Source: Bacteroides cellulosilyticus DSM 14838 (GTDB lineage Bacteria > Bacteroidota > Bacteroidia > Bacteroidales > Bacteroidaceae). From it: a stretch of 64,000 bases of DNA. Every line of letters starts with the position of its first letter. Within the stretch, counting starts at the first letter, position 1. The notes beneath the pieces were generated by a model. The model searched no databases and had not been told where the DNA came from. It was given only the letters and a program-made list of their open reading frames with translations. The stretch lies in contig NZ_EQ973490.1 of assembly GCF_000158035.1 (NCBI RefSeq), positions 397,322 to 461,321 of the forward strand, given 5' to 3'. Both the position numbers and the translations under genes were made by a program. Of this stretch, positions 29,233-39,200 are shown in pieces.

Positions 29233-30816
29233 TTATTCTTTATCTCTCTCTGGGGAAAAGCGTACCGGATCATTGTATTGTTCCTGCAATGCCGTAAGTT
29301 CGGTTTTCAGTTCCTTCACAATATCTTCCGTACCCGGCTGTCCATAGATATTACGCATTTCGGTCGGATCGGCCTGTAAATCGTACAATTCCCATTCATC
29401 GATGTCATTATAGAAATGAATCAGCTTGTAACGTTCTGTACGTACCCCGTAATGACGCTTCACCATGTGTTCAGCAGGATATTCATAGAAGTGATAGTAC
29501 AGGGATTTCCGCCAGTTTTCAGGTCTTTCGCCTTTCAGTAATGGCACCAGGGAAAGTCCCTGAATATCTTCGGGCACCTTCACACCGGCCAGTTCCAGGA
29601 ATGTGGGTGCATAGTCAATGTTCTGTACCAACTCTCCGATGTCTCCTTTACGGTCGAAACCTTTCGGCAAACGCATAATCAGCGGAGTATGCATGGATTC
29701 TTCATACATGAAACGCTTGTCGAACCATCCGTGCTCACCCATATAGAAACCTTGATCGGAAGTATAAACAACTAATGTATTATCCAGCAATCCTTTCTCT
29801 TTCAGGTAATCGAGCACACGGCCTACATTATCATCCAGTGATTTCACAGTCTTCATGTAGTCGCGGATATAGCGCTGGAACTTCCAGTTGGCAAGTTCTT
29901 TACCCTGAGGATTCTTTTTATAGAAATCATCGATGATAGGACCATAGAACTTATCCCATGCTGCACGCTGCCCCTCATCCATCCGGCCGATATATTTCTC
30001 ATAAAGAGACTTCAACCGGGTTTCTTTGTCCGGATGTAGCATTTTGAGGTCATAGATCATATCCATATCTTTCACAATGCTCATTTCCTGTGCAGCAGCG
30101 GCAGGACGTCCTTCGTAATCGTCGAAAAAATTGTCCGGTAGCGGAAAGGTCTTGTCTTCATAAAGTGCAAGGTTGCAGGTATCTGCCAACCAGTTACGAT
30201 GAATCGCTTTATGATGAATTAAAATACAGAACGGCTTATTTGTATCCCGCTGATTTTCCATCCAGTCGATAGCGTCATCAGTGATGATATTGGTCACATA
30301 ACCGTGTTTCTGTATAGTATCATTGTCCTGAGTGATAAAATCAGGATTATAGTAATCACCTTGTCCGGGCACAATCTCCCAGTAATCAAAACCCGTAGGC
30401 AAACTTTCCAGGTGCCATTTACCAACCAACGCAGTCTGATAACCAGCCTGTTGCAAAAGTTTTGGGAAAGTTTGCTGCGAAGCATCGAATACGCAAGTTG
30501 TGTTATCATAGAATTTATTGGCACAACTGTGCTTGCCCGTAATCATACAGGCACGGCTGGGACCACTCAGAGAGTTAGCCACAAAGCTGTTTGTAAAACG
30601 TACTCCATCGGCAGCAATGCGGTCCAGGTTCGGCGTCTCCATGTAGCGGTGGTCATAACAGCTCATCATCTGGGCTGTGTGATCATCCGTCATGATGTAT
30701 ACTATATTATATTGCTTTTGTTCCTCAGCTTTCTTTTGTGAAGTACATGAAGTCATGGATGCCACAGCAGCGACACCGGTCAGAGAAAAAAGCAATCCTG
30801 ATTGTATCGTGTTCAT
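29233..30816 (-). CDS. S1 sulfatase, S1_11-like, probable 6-O-sulfo-GlcNAc sulfatase (PUL 2)
   Basis: A 527-residue lipoprotein sulfatase (MTSC, Cys24). Signature S84-G-P-S-R88; metal residues in IMTDDHT and the SDQG block. It shares with the PUL 1 sulfatase at 4107-5744 the blocks YIRDYMKTVKSLDDNVGR, GEHGWFDKRFMYEES, LVQNIDYAPTFL and YKLIHFY, which mark the subgroup of GlcNAc-6-O-sulfatases. It is the first enzyme gene after susD, separated from it by a hairpin. With GH20 directly downstream, removal of 6-sulfate from GlcNAc before hexosaminidase action is the natural reading. Specificity is inferred from subgroup and context. Confidence 0.92.
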   Translation of the reverse strand: MNTIQSGLLFSLTGVAAVASMTSCTSQKKAEEQKQYNIVYIMTDDHTAQMMSCYDHRYMETPNLDRIAADGVRFTNSFVANSLSGPSRACMITGKHSCANKFYDNTTCVFDASQQTFPKLLQQAGYQTALVGKWHLESLPTGFDYWEIVPGQGDYYNPDFITQDNDTIQKHGYVTNIITDDAIDWMENQRDTNKPFCILIHHKAIHRNWLADTCNLALYEDKTFPLPDNFFDDYEGRPAAAAQEMSIVKDMDMIYDLKMLHPDKETRLKSLYEKYIGRMDEGQRAAWDKFYGPIIDDFYKKNPQGKELANWKFQRYIRDYMKTVKSLDDNVGRVLDYLKEKGLLDNTLVVYTSDQGFYMGEHGWFDKRFMYEESMHTPLIMRLPKGFDRKGDIGELVQNIDYAPTFLELAGVKVPEDIQGLSLVPLLKGERPENWRKSLYYHFYEYPAEHMVKRHYGVRTERYKLIHFYNDIDEWELYDLQADPTEMRNIYGQPGTEDIVKELKTELTALQEQYNDPVRFSPERDKE

Positions 30817-30844
30817 AATCGAATCTAATTAAATATTTAAAAAT

Positions 30845-30892
30845 CCGGATGTGGAATGCGAGGGTGGAAGACAACTCCCACCCCGCATCCGG
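30845..30892 (-). terminator. Hairpin between susD and the sulfatase gene (PUL 2)
   Basis: ATGCG-A-GGGTGG (30856-30867) pairs with CCACCC-CGCAT (30878-30888) with one bulged A; the outer CCGGATG/CATCCGG also pair. On the transcribed minus strand it is followed by ATTTTT. It probably acts as an attenuator or a processing/stability element that lowers enzyme expression relative to SusC/SusD. Confidence 0.55.
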
Positions 30893-30935
30893 GAAAATCT
30901 AATAACCTATTGTAAACTCTATAGATTCCGGATGA

Positions 30936-32762
30936 TTAATAACCAAAGTTATTATCGTTATTCGTGAGGCCCGGATTAGCATCTATTTCACTGGTAGGAA
31001 TCGGCAGAAGCAAATTCTTTTTCAGGAAGTCATCCGTCAGGCTACCATTGTTCAGGAGACGATCTGCGAAGTTGTTTACACTTGAAGTATAATTCTTTTC
31101 TCCCAATATGGTCAGTTCATGAGTAGTATTCAGTTCCAGGAACTTTTTGAAGTATACCGTACCGCGGATACGTACCATATCGTAAATGCTGGGTTCGCCG
31201 CAAAGCTCGATGATACGTTCAAAATACAATTTTTCCGTAACCTGTTCTTTGGTAAGTGATGCCGACCAGTCTGCAGGTTGTGCAGAAGAAACGGCTCCGG
31301 ATTTACGGGCACGGGCCAGTACTTCATTGGCCAGGCTGATAGCTTTCGGAGTATCACCCAGTTCATTGTAAACGTCAGCCATCAGTAACAGCATTTCAGC
31401 GTAACGATAAACCATTAAGTTCTTGTGGGCCATCGTACCAGTTTGTGTCTGGTCGTACAACTTACCAAAGTACGGCCACTTTTCTGCATTACCTGTTTTT
31501 GCAAAGTCATTTACAGCTTTTGCTACTGAAGAGTTATACGGAGATGCCCCGTGTGTAGCCTCGTAATTATCACAAACGCTAAGGCTCGGGTTCTTCGGAT
31601 TAGGAAATTCTGCATAAGGCATCTTGGCTATAACCTCCATATTCACATTGTTCGATCCGGGTACTGTCATATCAGTATATTTGATTTTCCAGTAAGGGTA
31701 CGTACATACAGAGTCGTTAGCACAAAGTGCAGTACCAACCTGAGGTTTCGGATTAGCTTGATTATTACCATTGCGAGCTCTCCACTTTGTCAAGAAATTA
31801 ACATCAATACGAGGATCTCCCGGGTAAGTACCTTCATGCATATCATAAGCGAACTTAGCTACGCGATACGTACTCCAATTGATGCCACTAGTAGAAGCCT
31901 GAGGAGCAAAGCGGTTACTGCCACGATTGTAGCACCCGTTCGCATTTCCTGTTGAATAGTTCATCTGGAAGATAGACTCCTTGGAGGTTGACACATATTC
32001 ACCAAATAAATTGGCAAACTTAGGTTCCAACGAATAAACATGACTTGTGTATACTGCATCAAACATGTTTTTTGCATTCTGCCAATTGGCGGCAGCATCT
32101 ATACCCAGAGCAGCCATCTTATAATATACTTTACCCAGGAAAGCTTTTACAGCCCAGGAATTAGCACGGCCCACTGCTGATTTTTCAGAAATAGACAAAG
32201 CATCCACCAGGTCCTGTGTGATTTGTGAGAATACCTCTTCACGGGGTGAACGGGCAATAGAAATACCTTCGGAAGAGGAAGCAACCGTTTTCAAAGGAAC
32301 ATCACCAAAAGTGGAAACCAAATTATAGTAAGCCAGTGCTCTCAAAAATTTAGCTTCGCCACCCTTCTGAGTCTTGACTGCTGCACTCAGCCCGCTCTTA
32401 TCAATACTTTCCAGGAAAGCATTGATTTCGGCTATCGCCTTGTACATACCTCCCCAAGCCAAGGATACCAAACTATTGGCAGCCAATGTATTCAACGAGT
32501 TCAAATCCTCAGGACGTTGTGCCCATGCAAGACCCGAAGCTACAATAGGAGCTTCCTGCCACATCTGTCCGTAGGCATTAGGGGCCGACATATAACCATA
32601 GCATCCTAACAGAGCTAATTCTGCATTATCTTCGGTCTGAAAAACAATATTGCTGTTCTGAGAGTATAAGGGATCTTCATTCAGTAAAGAGTCACAGGCT
32701 GAAAAGCTGCACAGTACAGCCAAAGACAGTATATAATATTTATATCTTTTCATATTCTTCAT
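30936..32762 (-). CDS. SusD/RagB-family glycan-binding lipoprotein (PUL 2)
   Basis: A 608-residue SusD-like protein with lipobox FSAC followed by DSLLNEDP. The N-terminal TPR-like half and the C-terminal RagB block (about 520-570, KLYFERIIELCGEPSIYDMVR) are recognisable. ATG 32753 (MKRYK) is an alternative start that leaves a shorter signal sequence. It lies 10 bases after its susC partner. It would hold sulfated or fucosylated LacNAc glycans over the transporter, a role inferred from the enzymes encoded downstream. Confidence 0.93.
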   Translation of the reverse strand: MKNMKRYKYYILSLAVLCSFSACDSLLNEDPLYSQNSNIVFQTEDNAELALLGCYGYMSAPNAYGQMWQEAPIVASGLAWAQRPEDLNSLNTLAANSLVSLAWGGMYKAIAEINAFLESIDKSGLSAAVKTQKGGEAKFLRALAYYNLVSTFGDVPLKTVASSSEGISIARSPREEVFSQITQDLVDALSISEKSAVGRANSWAVKAFLGKVYYKMAALGIDAAANWQNAKNMFDAVYTSHVYSLEPKFANLFGEYVSTSKESIFQMNYSTGNANGCYNRGSNRFAPQASTSGINWSTYRVAKFAYDMHEGTYPGDPRIDVNFLTKWRARNGNNQANPKPQVGTALCANDSVCTYPYWKIKYTDMTVPGSNNVNMEVIAKMPYAEFPNPKNPSLSVCDNYEATHGASPYNSSVAKAVNDFAKTGNAEKWPYFGKLYDQTQTGTMAHKNLMVYRYAEMLLLMADVYNELGDTPKAISLANEVLARARKSGAVSSAQPADWSASLTKEQVTEKLYFERIIELCGEPSIYDMVRIRGTVYFKKFLELNTTHELTILGEKNYTSSVNNFADRLLNNGSLTDDFLKKNLLLPIPTSEIDANPGLTNNDNNFGY

Positions 32763-32772
32763 GTTTTTAATA

Positions 32773-35700
32773 TTAGAAAGTCAAGTTTAAGCCGAATATA
32801 AACGAACGCGGAGTCGGATAAGCCCCCATATCTACACCCGGACGAAGACCGTCGAAACCGAAAAAGTTTACATCAGGGTCGTAGCCACTATAGTTGGTGA
32901 TAATAAATGCGTTCTTAACGGAAGCATAAACCGAAGCATTCTGGAAACCAATCTTGCTCATCCATGTTTTCGGTAATATATAGTTCAGAGTAATGTCGGC
33001 ACAACGCAGATAACTGGCATCTTCTACATAACGGTCCATAACATAGTTCTGTATAACGAATGTGGAACTCGGATACAGATTGGAATGATTACTTTCTGTC
33101 CACATATTCTGATAAGCTTTACGGGTGAGATTATTAGATCTGGTTCCCGGAGTATTAACATAGCGGTTGTTGGTATTCAGAATATCTTTCCCTTGTACAC
33201 CGGCAAACGAAGCCGACAGACTCAGGTTTTTCCAGGAAATATTTGTAGAGAAACCGTAGGTAAAATCAGGATTCGGATCACCGATAACATCACGGTCGTT
33301 TACATTTACATCACCGTCTCCATCGCTATCTACAAATTTGATATCACCGGCTACCGGAGCTACTTTGTTGAATGTCTGGTAATAACCAATTGTACCGTCT
33401 TTTTTGGTATATTTCACACCTTGTTCTGTTATATCTTCCGGCTGTACGATACCCTGTGTAACATATCCGAAGAACAAGCCCGGAGCTTCACCTTCCAGGA
33501 AGACATGGCCTACACCGAAGTGGTCACCTATCGAGTTACCATAATATCCTACTTTCTCACCTAGAAAACCAAAGTCAGATGGCAGAAGTCCCAACTCGGC
33601 AATCTCACTCTTGTTGAAACCGATGTTACCGCTTACGCTCCATTTCCAATCTTTCTTATCAATAATCTGTGCATTCAGAGAGAGTTCAACACCATTATTC
33701 TTCATTGCTCCCTGATTATAATAGGTGGAAGCAAATCCGGCAGAACCCGGCAGAGTTCTGGAAATAAGCAAGTCAGTAGTCTTCTTCTGATACACATCGA
33801 GAGTACCACTCAGGCGTGAGTTAAACAAACCGAAGTCTAAACCGGCATTCCATGAAGCTGTCTTTTCCCATTTCAAGCTATTATTTGACAGATTGGTTAC
33901 CGTAAAGGCTGTCTGGGCATTACCGGAACCATCAGCATAATAAAGATTGGAGTTAGAACCATACATAGAGAAGGTAGAATACGGATCAATACTTTGATTA
34001 CCGGTAACACCATAGCTCACACGAATCTTCAACTGGCTCAACCAAGAGATATTTTTCATAAACTCTTCCTGTTCCATACGCCATGCCAACGATGCAGACG
34101 GGAAGTATCCCCAACGATTGCCTTTAGCAAATTTACTGGAACCGTCAGCACGGAAAGAAGCAGTAATCAAGTACTTGTCGAGAATGGAAAGATTAGCACG
34201 TCCCAGATAGGAAACCAACTGGTAGTCTTTCTGGATAGGCTGGGCATTGTTTACATTACCTGCCATGTGAAGACCATTCTCACGCATTTCAAAGAAAGTG
34301 AATTGATTGGCGGTAGTATTTTTGTTCAGGAAGTTATAATCTTCGTAAGTAACACCGGCCGTAGCATCCAAAGTTGCAAAGGACTTGAGCTTCGTACTGT
34401 AATTCAAGATATTCTCAACGGAAACATTATTCTTATTCAAGTCTGACAATGCCAGCAAACCTTGGTTGTTCATACCTTGGTAAAGTTGCAGACCGTACCA
34501 ACGCTTGCGCTCGTTAATATTCAGGTTACCACCGGTACGAAGGTTATAACGGAAGAACTTGTTAATCTTCCAGGTCAGGTCCAGACTGGCTTTGAAAGTT
34601 TTATCATCTGTTACGTCTACATAATCATTCAACCAACTGAAAACAGTTGTCTTATTCTCATTATTAAAACTGGGATCACCTTCCGGCATTTCAAATGGAG
34701 CATAGTCCAATGCCGTACGTGAGATAGCACCAGTAGCTCCTCCCAATGTATTACCGCCCGCCATCATATCATTTTGACGAAGAGCACCACTCAAAGACAG
34801 GTCAATCTTTACAGCTTTTGATACTTCCGCGCTCAGATTGGCACGTAAGTCACCCTGTTTCAAAGAAGTTTGCTTTACCGTACCGTTGATGTCCTTGAAA
34901 TTGGCAGATATATAATAGGTAATCTTATCCGATCCACCATTCAAAGATAGAGAATAATTCTGTGAGAATGCCGAAGTATAGATTTCCTTCTGCCAGTTGC
35001 GGTAGGTTACAACGTTGTAAGTTTCGGGATTATTAGCATCATATTTGTCGTAAGAACCATTGAATACATATCTTACCTGGTCACCTACAAGATGAAATGG
35101 TACAAGGCCATCCTGAATTCTGCTATTTGCATAATTAGCATACTCTTCCAAGTTAATCATATCCAACAGATTCGTAGTATTGGCAATTGTGAACGTAGCC
35201 GAAGCGTTAACTTTAGCTTTTCCAGCCTTACCTTTCTTAGTGGTAATCAGAATTACACCATTGGCACCACGCGAACCGTAAATGGCGGTTGAAGAAGCAT
35301 CTTTCAAAACGGTAATATCTTCAATATCGCCAGGGTTCAAAGATGACAACGGATCTTGATTGATCTGGAAATCGCCACTGATACCGGAAGAAGAAAACTC
35401 ACCGGTAGAAGCTTGCGGCACATTATCAATAACATACAACGGCTGGTTGTCACCACGGAGTGAACTGGCACCACGAATCGTAACCGAAGAAGCGGAACCA
35501 ACAGCCGAAGAAGTTGAGTTAACGACCAGACCTGCCACTTTACCGGACAATAAGTTATCAAGAGAAGTAGCCTTAGCCGCATCGTTCGGATCAGGACGCA
35601 GGCTGGTTAACGCACCGGTTACATCACCTTTACGGGCTGTACCGTAGGCCACTACCACTACTTCATCCAACACTTGCGTATCATCTTTCAATGATACATT

Positions 35701-35985
35701 TATTACGGTCTTGTTTCCCACAGGGACTTCCTGCGTTTCATAACCGATAAAAGAAAATACTAATACGGATTTAGAGTTGGGAACATCGATCTTATAGTTA
35801 CCATTTACATCGGTAATGGTTCCTAAAGCCCCTCCTTTTACTTGTACATTGACACCGGGTACACCTTCATTGGTGCTGTCAATCACTTTACCTGTCACCT
35901 TAATCGTTTGCTGTGCCAAAGCAGCGGCAGTAGATGTCAAACAGAGCAGGCATACCAGAAATACATTCAATAATTTCTGTCTCAT
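32773..35985 (-). CDS. SusC/RagA-family TonB-dependent transporter (PUL 2)
   Basis: A 1070-residue transporter. Signal peptide; carboxypeptidase-regulatory-like domain (about 28-105, VTGKVIDSTNEGVPGVNVQVKG); DEVVVVAYGT connector; plug with DIEDITVLKDASSTAIYGSRG; barrel ending FIFGLNLTF. It is the first gene of the PUL 2 operon and is read away from the HTCS gene at 36246. The promoter and a 9-bp inverted repeat lie in the 260-base divergent spacer. Confidence 0.95.
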   Translation of the reverse strand: MRQKLLNVFLVCLLCLTSTAAALAQQTIKVTGKVIDSTNEGVPGVNVQVKGGALGTITDVNGNYKIDVPNSKSVLVFSFIGYETQEVPVGNKTVINVSLKDDTQVLDEVVVVAYGTARKGDVTGALTSLRPDPNDAAKATSLDNLLSGKVAGLVVNSTSSAVGSASSVTIRGASSLRGDNQPLYVIDNVPQASTGEFSSSGISGDFQINQDPLSSLNPGDIEDITVLKDASSTAIYGSRGANGVILITTKKGKAGKAKVNASATFTIANTTNLLDMINLEEYANYANSRIQDGLVPFHLVGDQVRYVFNGSYDKYDANNPETYNVVTYRNWQKEIYTSAFSQNYSLSLNGGSDKITYYISANFKDINGTVKQTSLKQGDLRANLSAEVSKAVKIDLSLSGALRQNDMMAGGNTLGGATGAISRTALDYAPFEMPEGDPSFNNENKTTVFSWLNDYVDVTDDKTFKASLDLTWKINKFFRYNLRTGGNLNINERKRWYGLQLYQGMNNQGLLALSDLNKNNVSVENILNYSTKLKSFATLDATAGVTYEDYNFLNKNTTANQFTFFEMRENGLHMAGNVNNAQPIQKDYQLVSYLGRANLSILDKYLITASFRADGSSKFAKGNRWGYFPSASLAWRMEQEEFMKNISWLSQLKIRVSYGVTGNQSIDPYSTFSMYGSNSNLYYADGSGNAQTAFTVTNLSNNSLKWEKTASWNAGLDFGLFNSRLSGTLDVYQKKTTDLLISRTLPGSAGFASTYYNQGAMKNNGVELSLNAQIIDKKDWKWSVSGNIGFNKSEIAELGLLPSDFGFLGEKVGYYGNSIGDHFGVGHVFLEGEAPGLFFGYVTQGIVQPEDITEQGVKYTKKDGTIGYYQTFNKVAPVAGDIKFVDSDGDGDVNVNDRDVIGDPNPDFTYGFSTNISWKNLSLSASFAGVQGKDILNTNNRYVNTPGTRSNNLTRKAYQNMWTESNHSNLYPSSTFVIQNYVMDRYVEDASYLRCADITLNYILPKTWMSKIGFQNASVYASVKNAFIITNYSGYDPDVNFFGFDGLRPGVDMGAYPTPRSFIFGLNLTF

Positions 35986-36010
35986 AGAATTAAATTTAAA
36001 TTAGTTATAA

Positions 36011-36054
36011 ACTATCGTTAACATTGATTTGTGATGCAAATGTAAAACGATAGT
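36011..36054. promoter_or_regulatory. Inverted repeat bracketing the PUL 2 susC promoter
   Basis: ACTATCGTT (36011-36019) and AACGATAGT (36046-36054) are perfect 9-bp inverted copies separated by 26 nt. The -7-like box TACATTTG (minus strand, 36037-36044) lies between them. One arm would be just upstream of the -7 box and the other in the leader. It may be an operator or form a leader hairpin; HTCS sites are more often direct repeats upstream of the promoter. Confidence 0.45.
36037..36044 (-). promoter_or_regulatory. Putative -7 box of the PUL 2 susC operon
   Basis: TACATTTG matches TAnnTTTG exactly and predicts a leader of about 45 nt. No proper -33 TTTG is seen, as expected for an activator-dependent promoter. 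Confidence 0.5.
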
Positions 36055-36192
36055 AAAGGAGCATCTGTACAAGATTCACTATTTCAAGGTCCAAAATTGA
36101 CTATCCGGACAGCAAAAACAAATAATAGTCAAAACTGGAGGCGAAGTAGACAAATTTGGAGCTTATTTCCAAGTAATTTCCTGCAAATTGTA

Positions 36193-36223
36193 TTGTGCGG
36201 TTCGCAACAAAAGAGTATTTTTG
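36193..36223 (+). promoter_or_regulatory. Putative promoter of the PUL 2 HTCS gene
   Basis: TTG (36193-36195) and TATTTTTG (36216-36223) are 20 nt apart, matching Bacteroides -33/-7 spacing. Transcription would start near 36230, which supports ATG 36246 and excludes the GTG at 36195. The second HTCS gene has the same TATTTTTG box shortly before its ATG. Confidence 0.5.
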
Positions 36224-36245
36224 CTCCAACCTATCCACAATACCC

Positions 36246-39200
36246 ATGAGAAAAGCCCTGTTAACCACATTACTATTATCCCTGCTACTATCCTTTTCAT
36301 ACAAGATGGCAGGAAATACTCAATATGCTTTCCAACAGATAAGTACCCAAAATGGCCTGTCTTCTTCGGTTCGCTGTCTGGTAGTAAGCCATGAAAAAGG
36401 GTATGTCTGGATTGGAACAAGATCAGGTATCGGACGCTTCGATGGCTACGAACTCAGGAAATACCTCCACGATAATATCACTCACATCATTGAAGACAAA
36501 GAAAATACCATTTGGGCCATTACTCCCAAAGGGCTTTTCTACTACAATTATCAGGAAGATGAATTCCGGCAGGCACGCGATGAGGATAATAATCCGGTAA
36601 TAGCTACCTCCATTTGTCCTTGGGAAGATGGTGTATTATTCGGTGGAAGCGGCAAATTATATAAGTATGACTATGCCAATCACCAAATCAGATTCCTGTG
36701 TGCCCTCACTAATAATAAGTATAATATTACCAGCCTCCAGAAATGGGACGATCATACCCTGATGTGCACCAACCGATGGAGTCGTGCACTACTCATTGAT
36801 CTCCCGACAGGTCAGACCCATCCCGTACCTTTCGAAAGTAACGAACTGATAGCCACTCTTATCGACAAAAACGGGAATATATGGGTGGCTCCTTACCATC
36901 AGGGTGTGAAGTGCTACGACCGGAACGGTAAGCTTCTTCACTCTTATGATACCACAAACTCCCGATTGCAGACCAATGTCATACTTTCTTTAGCCGAACG
37001 TGACGGACAGATATGGGTGGGTACGGATGGGTCCGGTATCTATATTCTGAACCCCAAGGATGATACGATGTCTGTTCTTGTGCGAGTTCCCGGAGATCCA
37101 TACTCACTACCTGCGAATTCAATCCTTTACTTATATACTGACTCCAATAATAATATGTGGGCAGGCAGTGTGCGTGCCGGCTTAATACACATCAAAGAAG
37201 CGGGAATGAAGATATATTCGGATGCATTGCCCGGATTTGAATACGCACTCAGTGAAAAGTCGACACTCAGCATCTACCAGGATGAAAAAAAAGACATATG
37301 GATTGGAACAGATGGTGGCGGAATCAACCGCCTTGATCCTGTCACTAAGAAATTCCACCATGTACTCTCTACCTGGGGAGATAAAGTATCTTCCATCACA
37401 GGGGTAGATCAGAGATATCTTCTGGTTTCTTTATTCAGCAAAGGGTTATTCTTTTTTGATAAGCAAACTGAAAACTACCAACCACTTATTATCATCAACG
37501 ATAGTATAAATACCCTCTTATGCAAACGGGGAAAAACGGTTAATGTATTCCGGAACACACCGGAAACGATATTGTTGCTATCCGAAATGCCTTATAGCTA
37601 CCACCTAACCCGGAAAGACTTCACACCTATTCCTTTGGACAAACCTGCCCAAGATGTCATCGGCACGCTCCTGCCTATATGCCAGAACGGTTTCGTTTCC
37701 TATCTGCATGATTTCAAACGGATTTACCGGATCGATTCCCGAAAGAACCGGTTAGAAACCTTATACAGTTGCAAAGGTGATACCATATTCAATTCTGTAT
37801 CTGCCGATGAAAACGGGATTTTCTGGATAGGAAGCAATTATGGGCTTAGTTATTATTCCATGGAAAAAAAGCAATGCATCAATATTCCCAATAGTCTGAT
37901 CAATGAAATTAATTCACTAATTTGCGATCAGCGGGGACGTGTATGGATAGGAGCAGACAGTAAACTATTCGCTCACCTAATTCAAGAAGGAGAGTTCATT
38001 CTTTACGGGGAGTCAGATGGAATCATTCTGAACGAGTATCTGGAGAAGCCCCGTTTACTTTCCACGCAAGGCGATATCTATATGGGAGGTGTCAACGGAC
38101 TGCTTTGTATCAACAAGCAACTCCCTAACGAACCAAACGCCCCTCCAATTCTTGAACTGGCAGACGTTTTGGTAGGCGGAGAACGTATGAATGCCCTAAT
38201 GAGCACCGGACGAAGACTAAAAGTAGAAGAACAAAGTAAGCCCATCACCATTAAAATCATTGCCCACGACAAAGATATCTTCCGCAAACCGATGTATCGT
38301 TATACTTTACTCGGTATGGAAGGGCAAGTGATTTACTCCTACCAACCGGAACTGACATTAAGCGGACTGCCTGCAAGAACTTACCAAGTGATGGCTTCCT
38401 GCAGTACTCGTACCGGCGGATGGACTAGGGATTATCAGATTCTGGAACTCGTAGTCTTACCACCGTGGTACAAATCCAACTGGTTTATCAGTATTTGTTT
38501 CATATTGATAGTTTCAGGAGTGATACTGGCATTCTTCTCCCTATTGCATCGCAAGGAAAACAAATTGAAATGGGCCATGAAGGAACATGAGCAACAGGTT
38601 TATGAAGAGAAAGTACGTTTCCTTATTAATATCAATCACGAATTGCGCACCCCACTCACCCTGATACACGCCCCATTAAAGCAATTGCTGGAATCATTAT
38701 CGCCTGAAGACGACAAGTATCCGGTTATCCAAAGCATCAGCAAACAGTCCGGACGCATGAAGAACCTTCTGAATATGGTGCTGGATGTACGCAAAATGGA
38801 GGTAGGACAAAGTACCCTGAATGTAGGAACTGTGGAATTAACTCCATGGATAGAACAACTTATAACAGATTTCAGACCGGAAGCCCAGTTAAAAGACATC
38901 TCCATCTTATATAGTCCCGGACCGGAAGTAGATACTCTTTGCTTTGATAAAGAGAAATGTACTACTATATTAATAAATCTGCTGATCAATGCGTTGAAGT
39001 ACAGCCCTGAGAACAGTCTGATCCGTGTCACTACCAGCCTGTCAGACGATAAGAGCCGTGTACGCATCTCTGTTTCCGATGAAGGCCCCGGATTGAAAGA
39101 TGTGGATATAAACAACTTGTTTATCCGTTTCTATCAAGGCAACAATAGCCGCCCTGGAACAGGAATCGGCCTCTCCTACTCTAAAATTCTTGCAGAGCAA

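Noticed and set aside
36195..36245. GTG start for the PUL 2 HTCS
   Set aside because: It overlaps the predicted -33/-7 promoter and precedes the signal peptide; ATG 36246 fits better.
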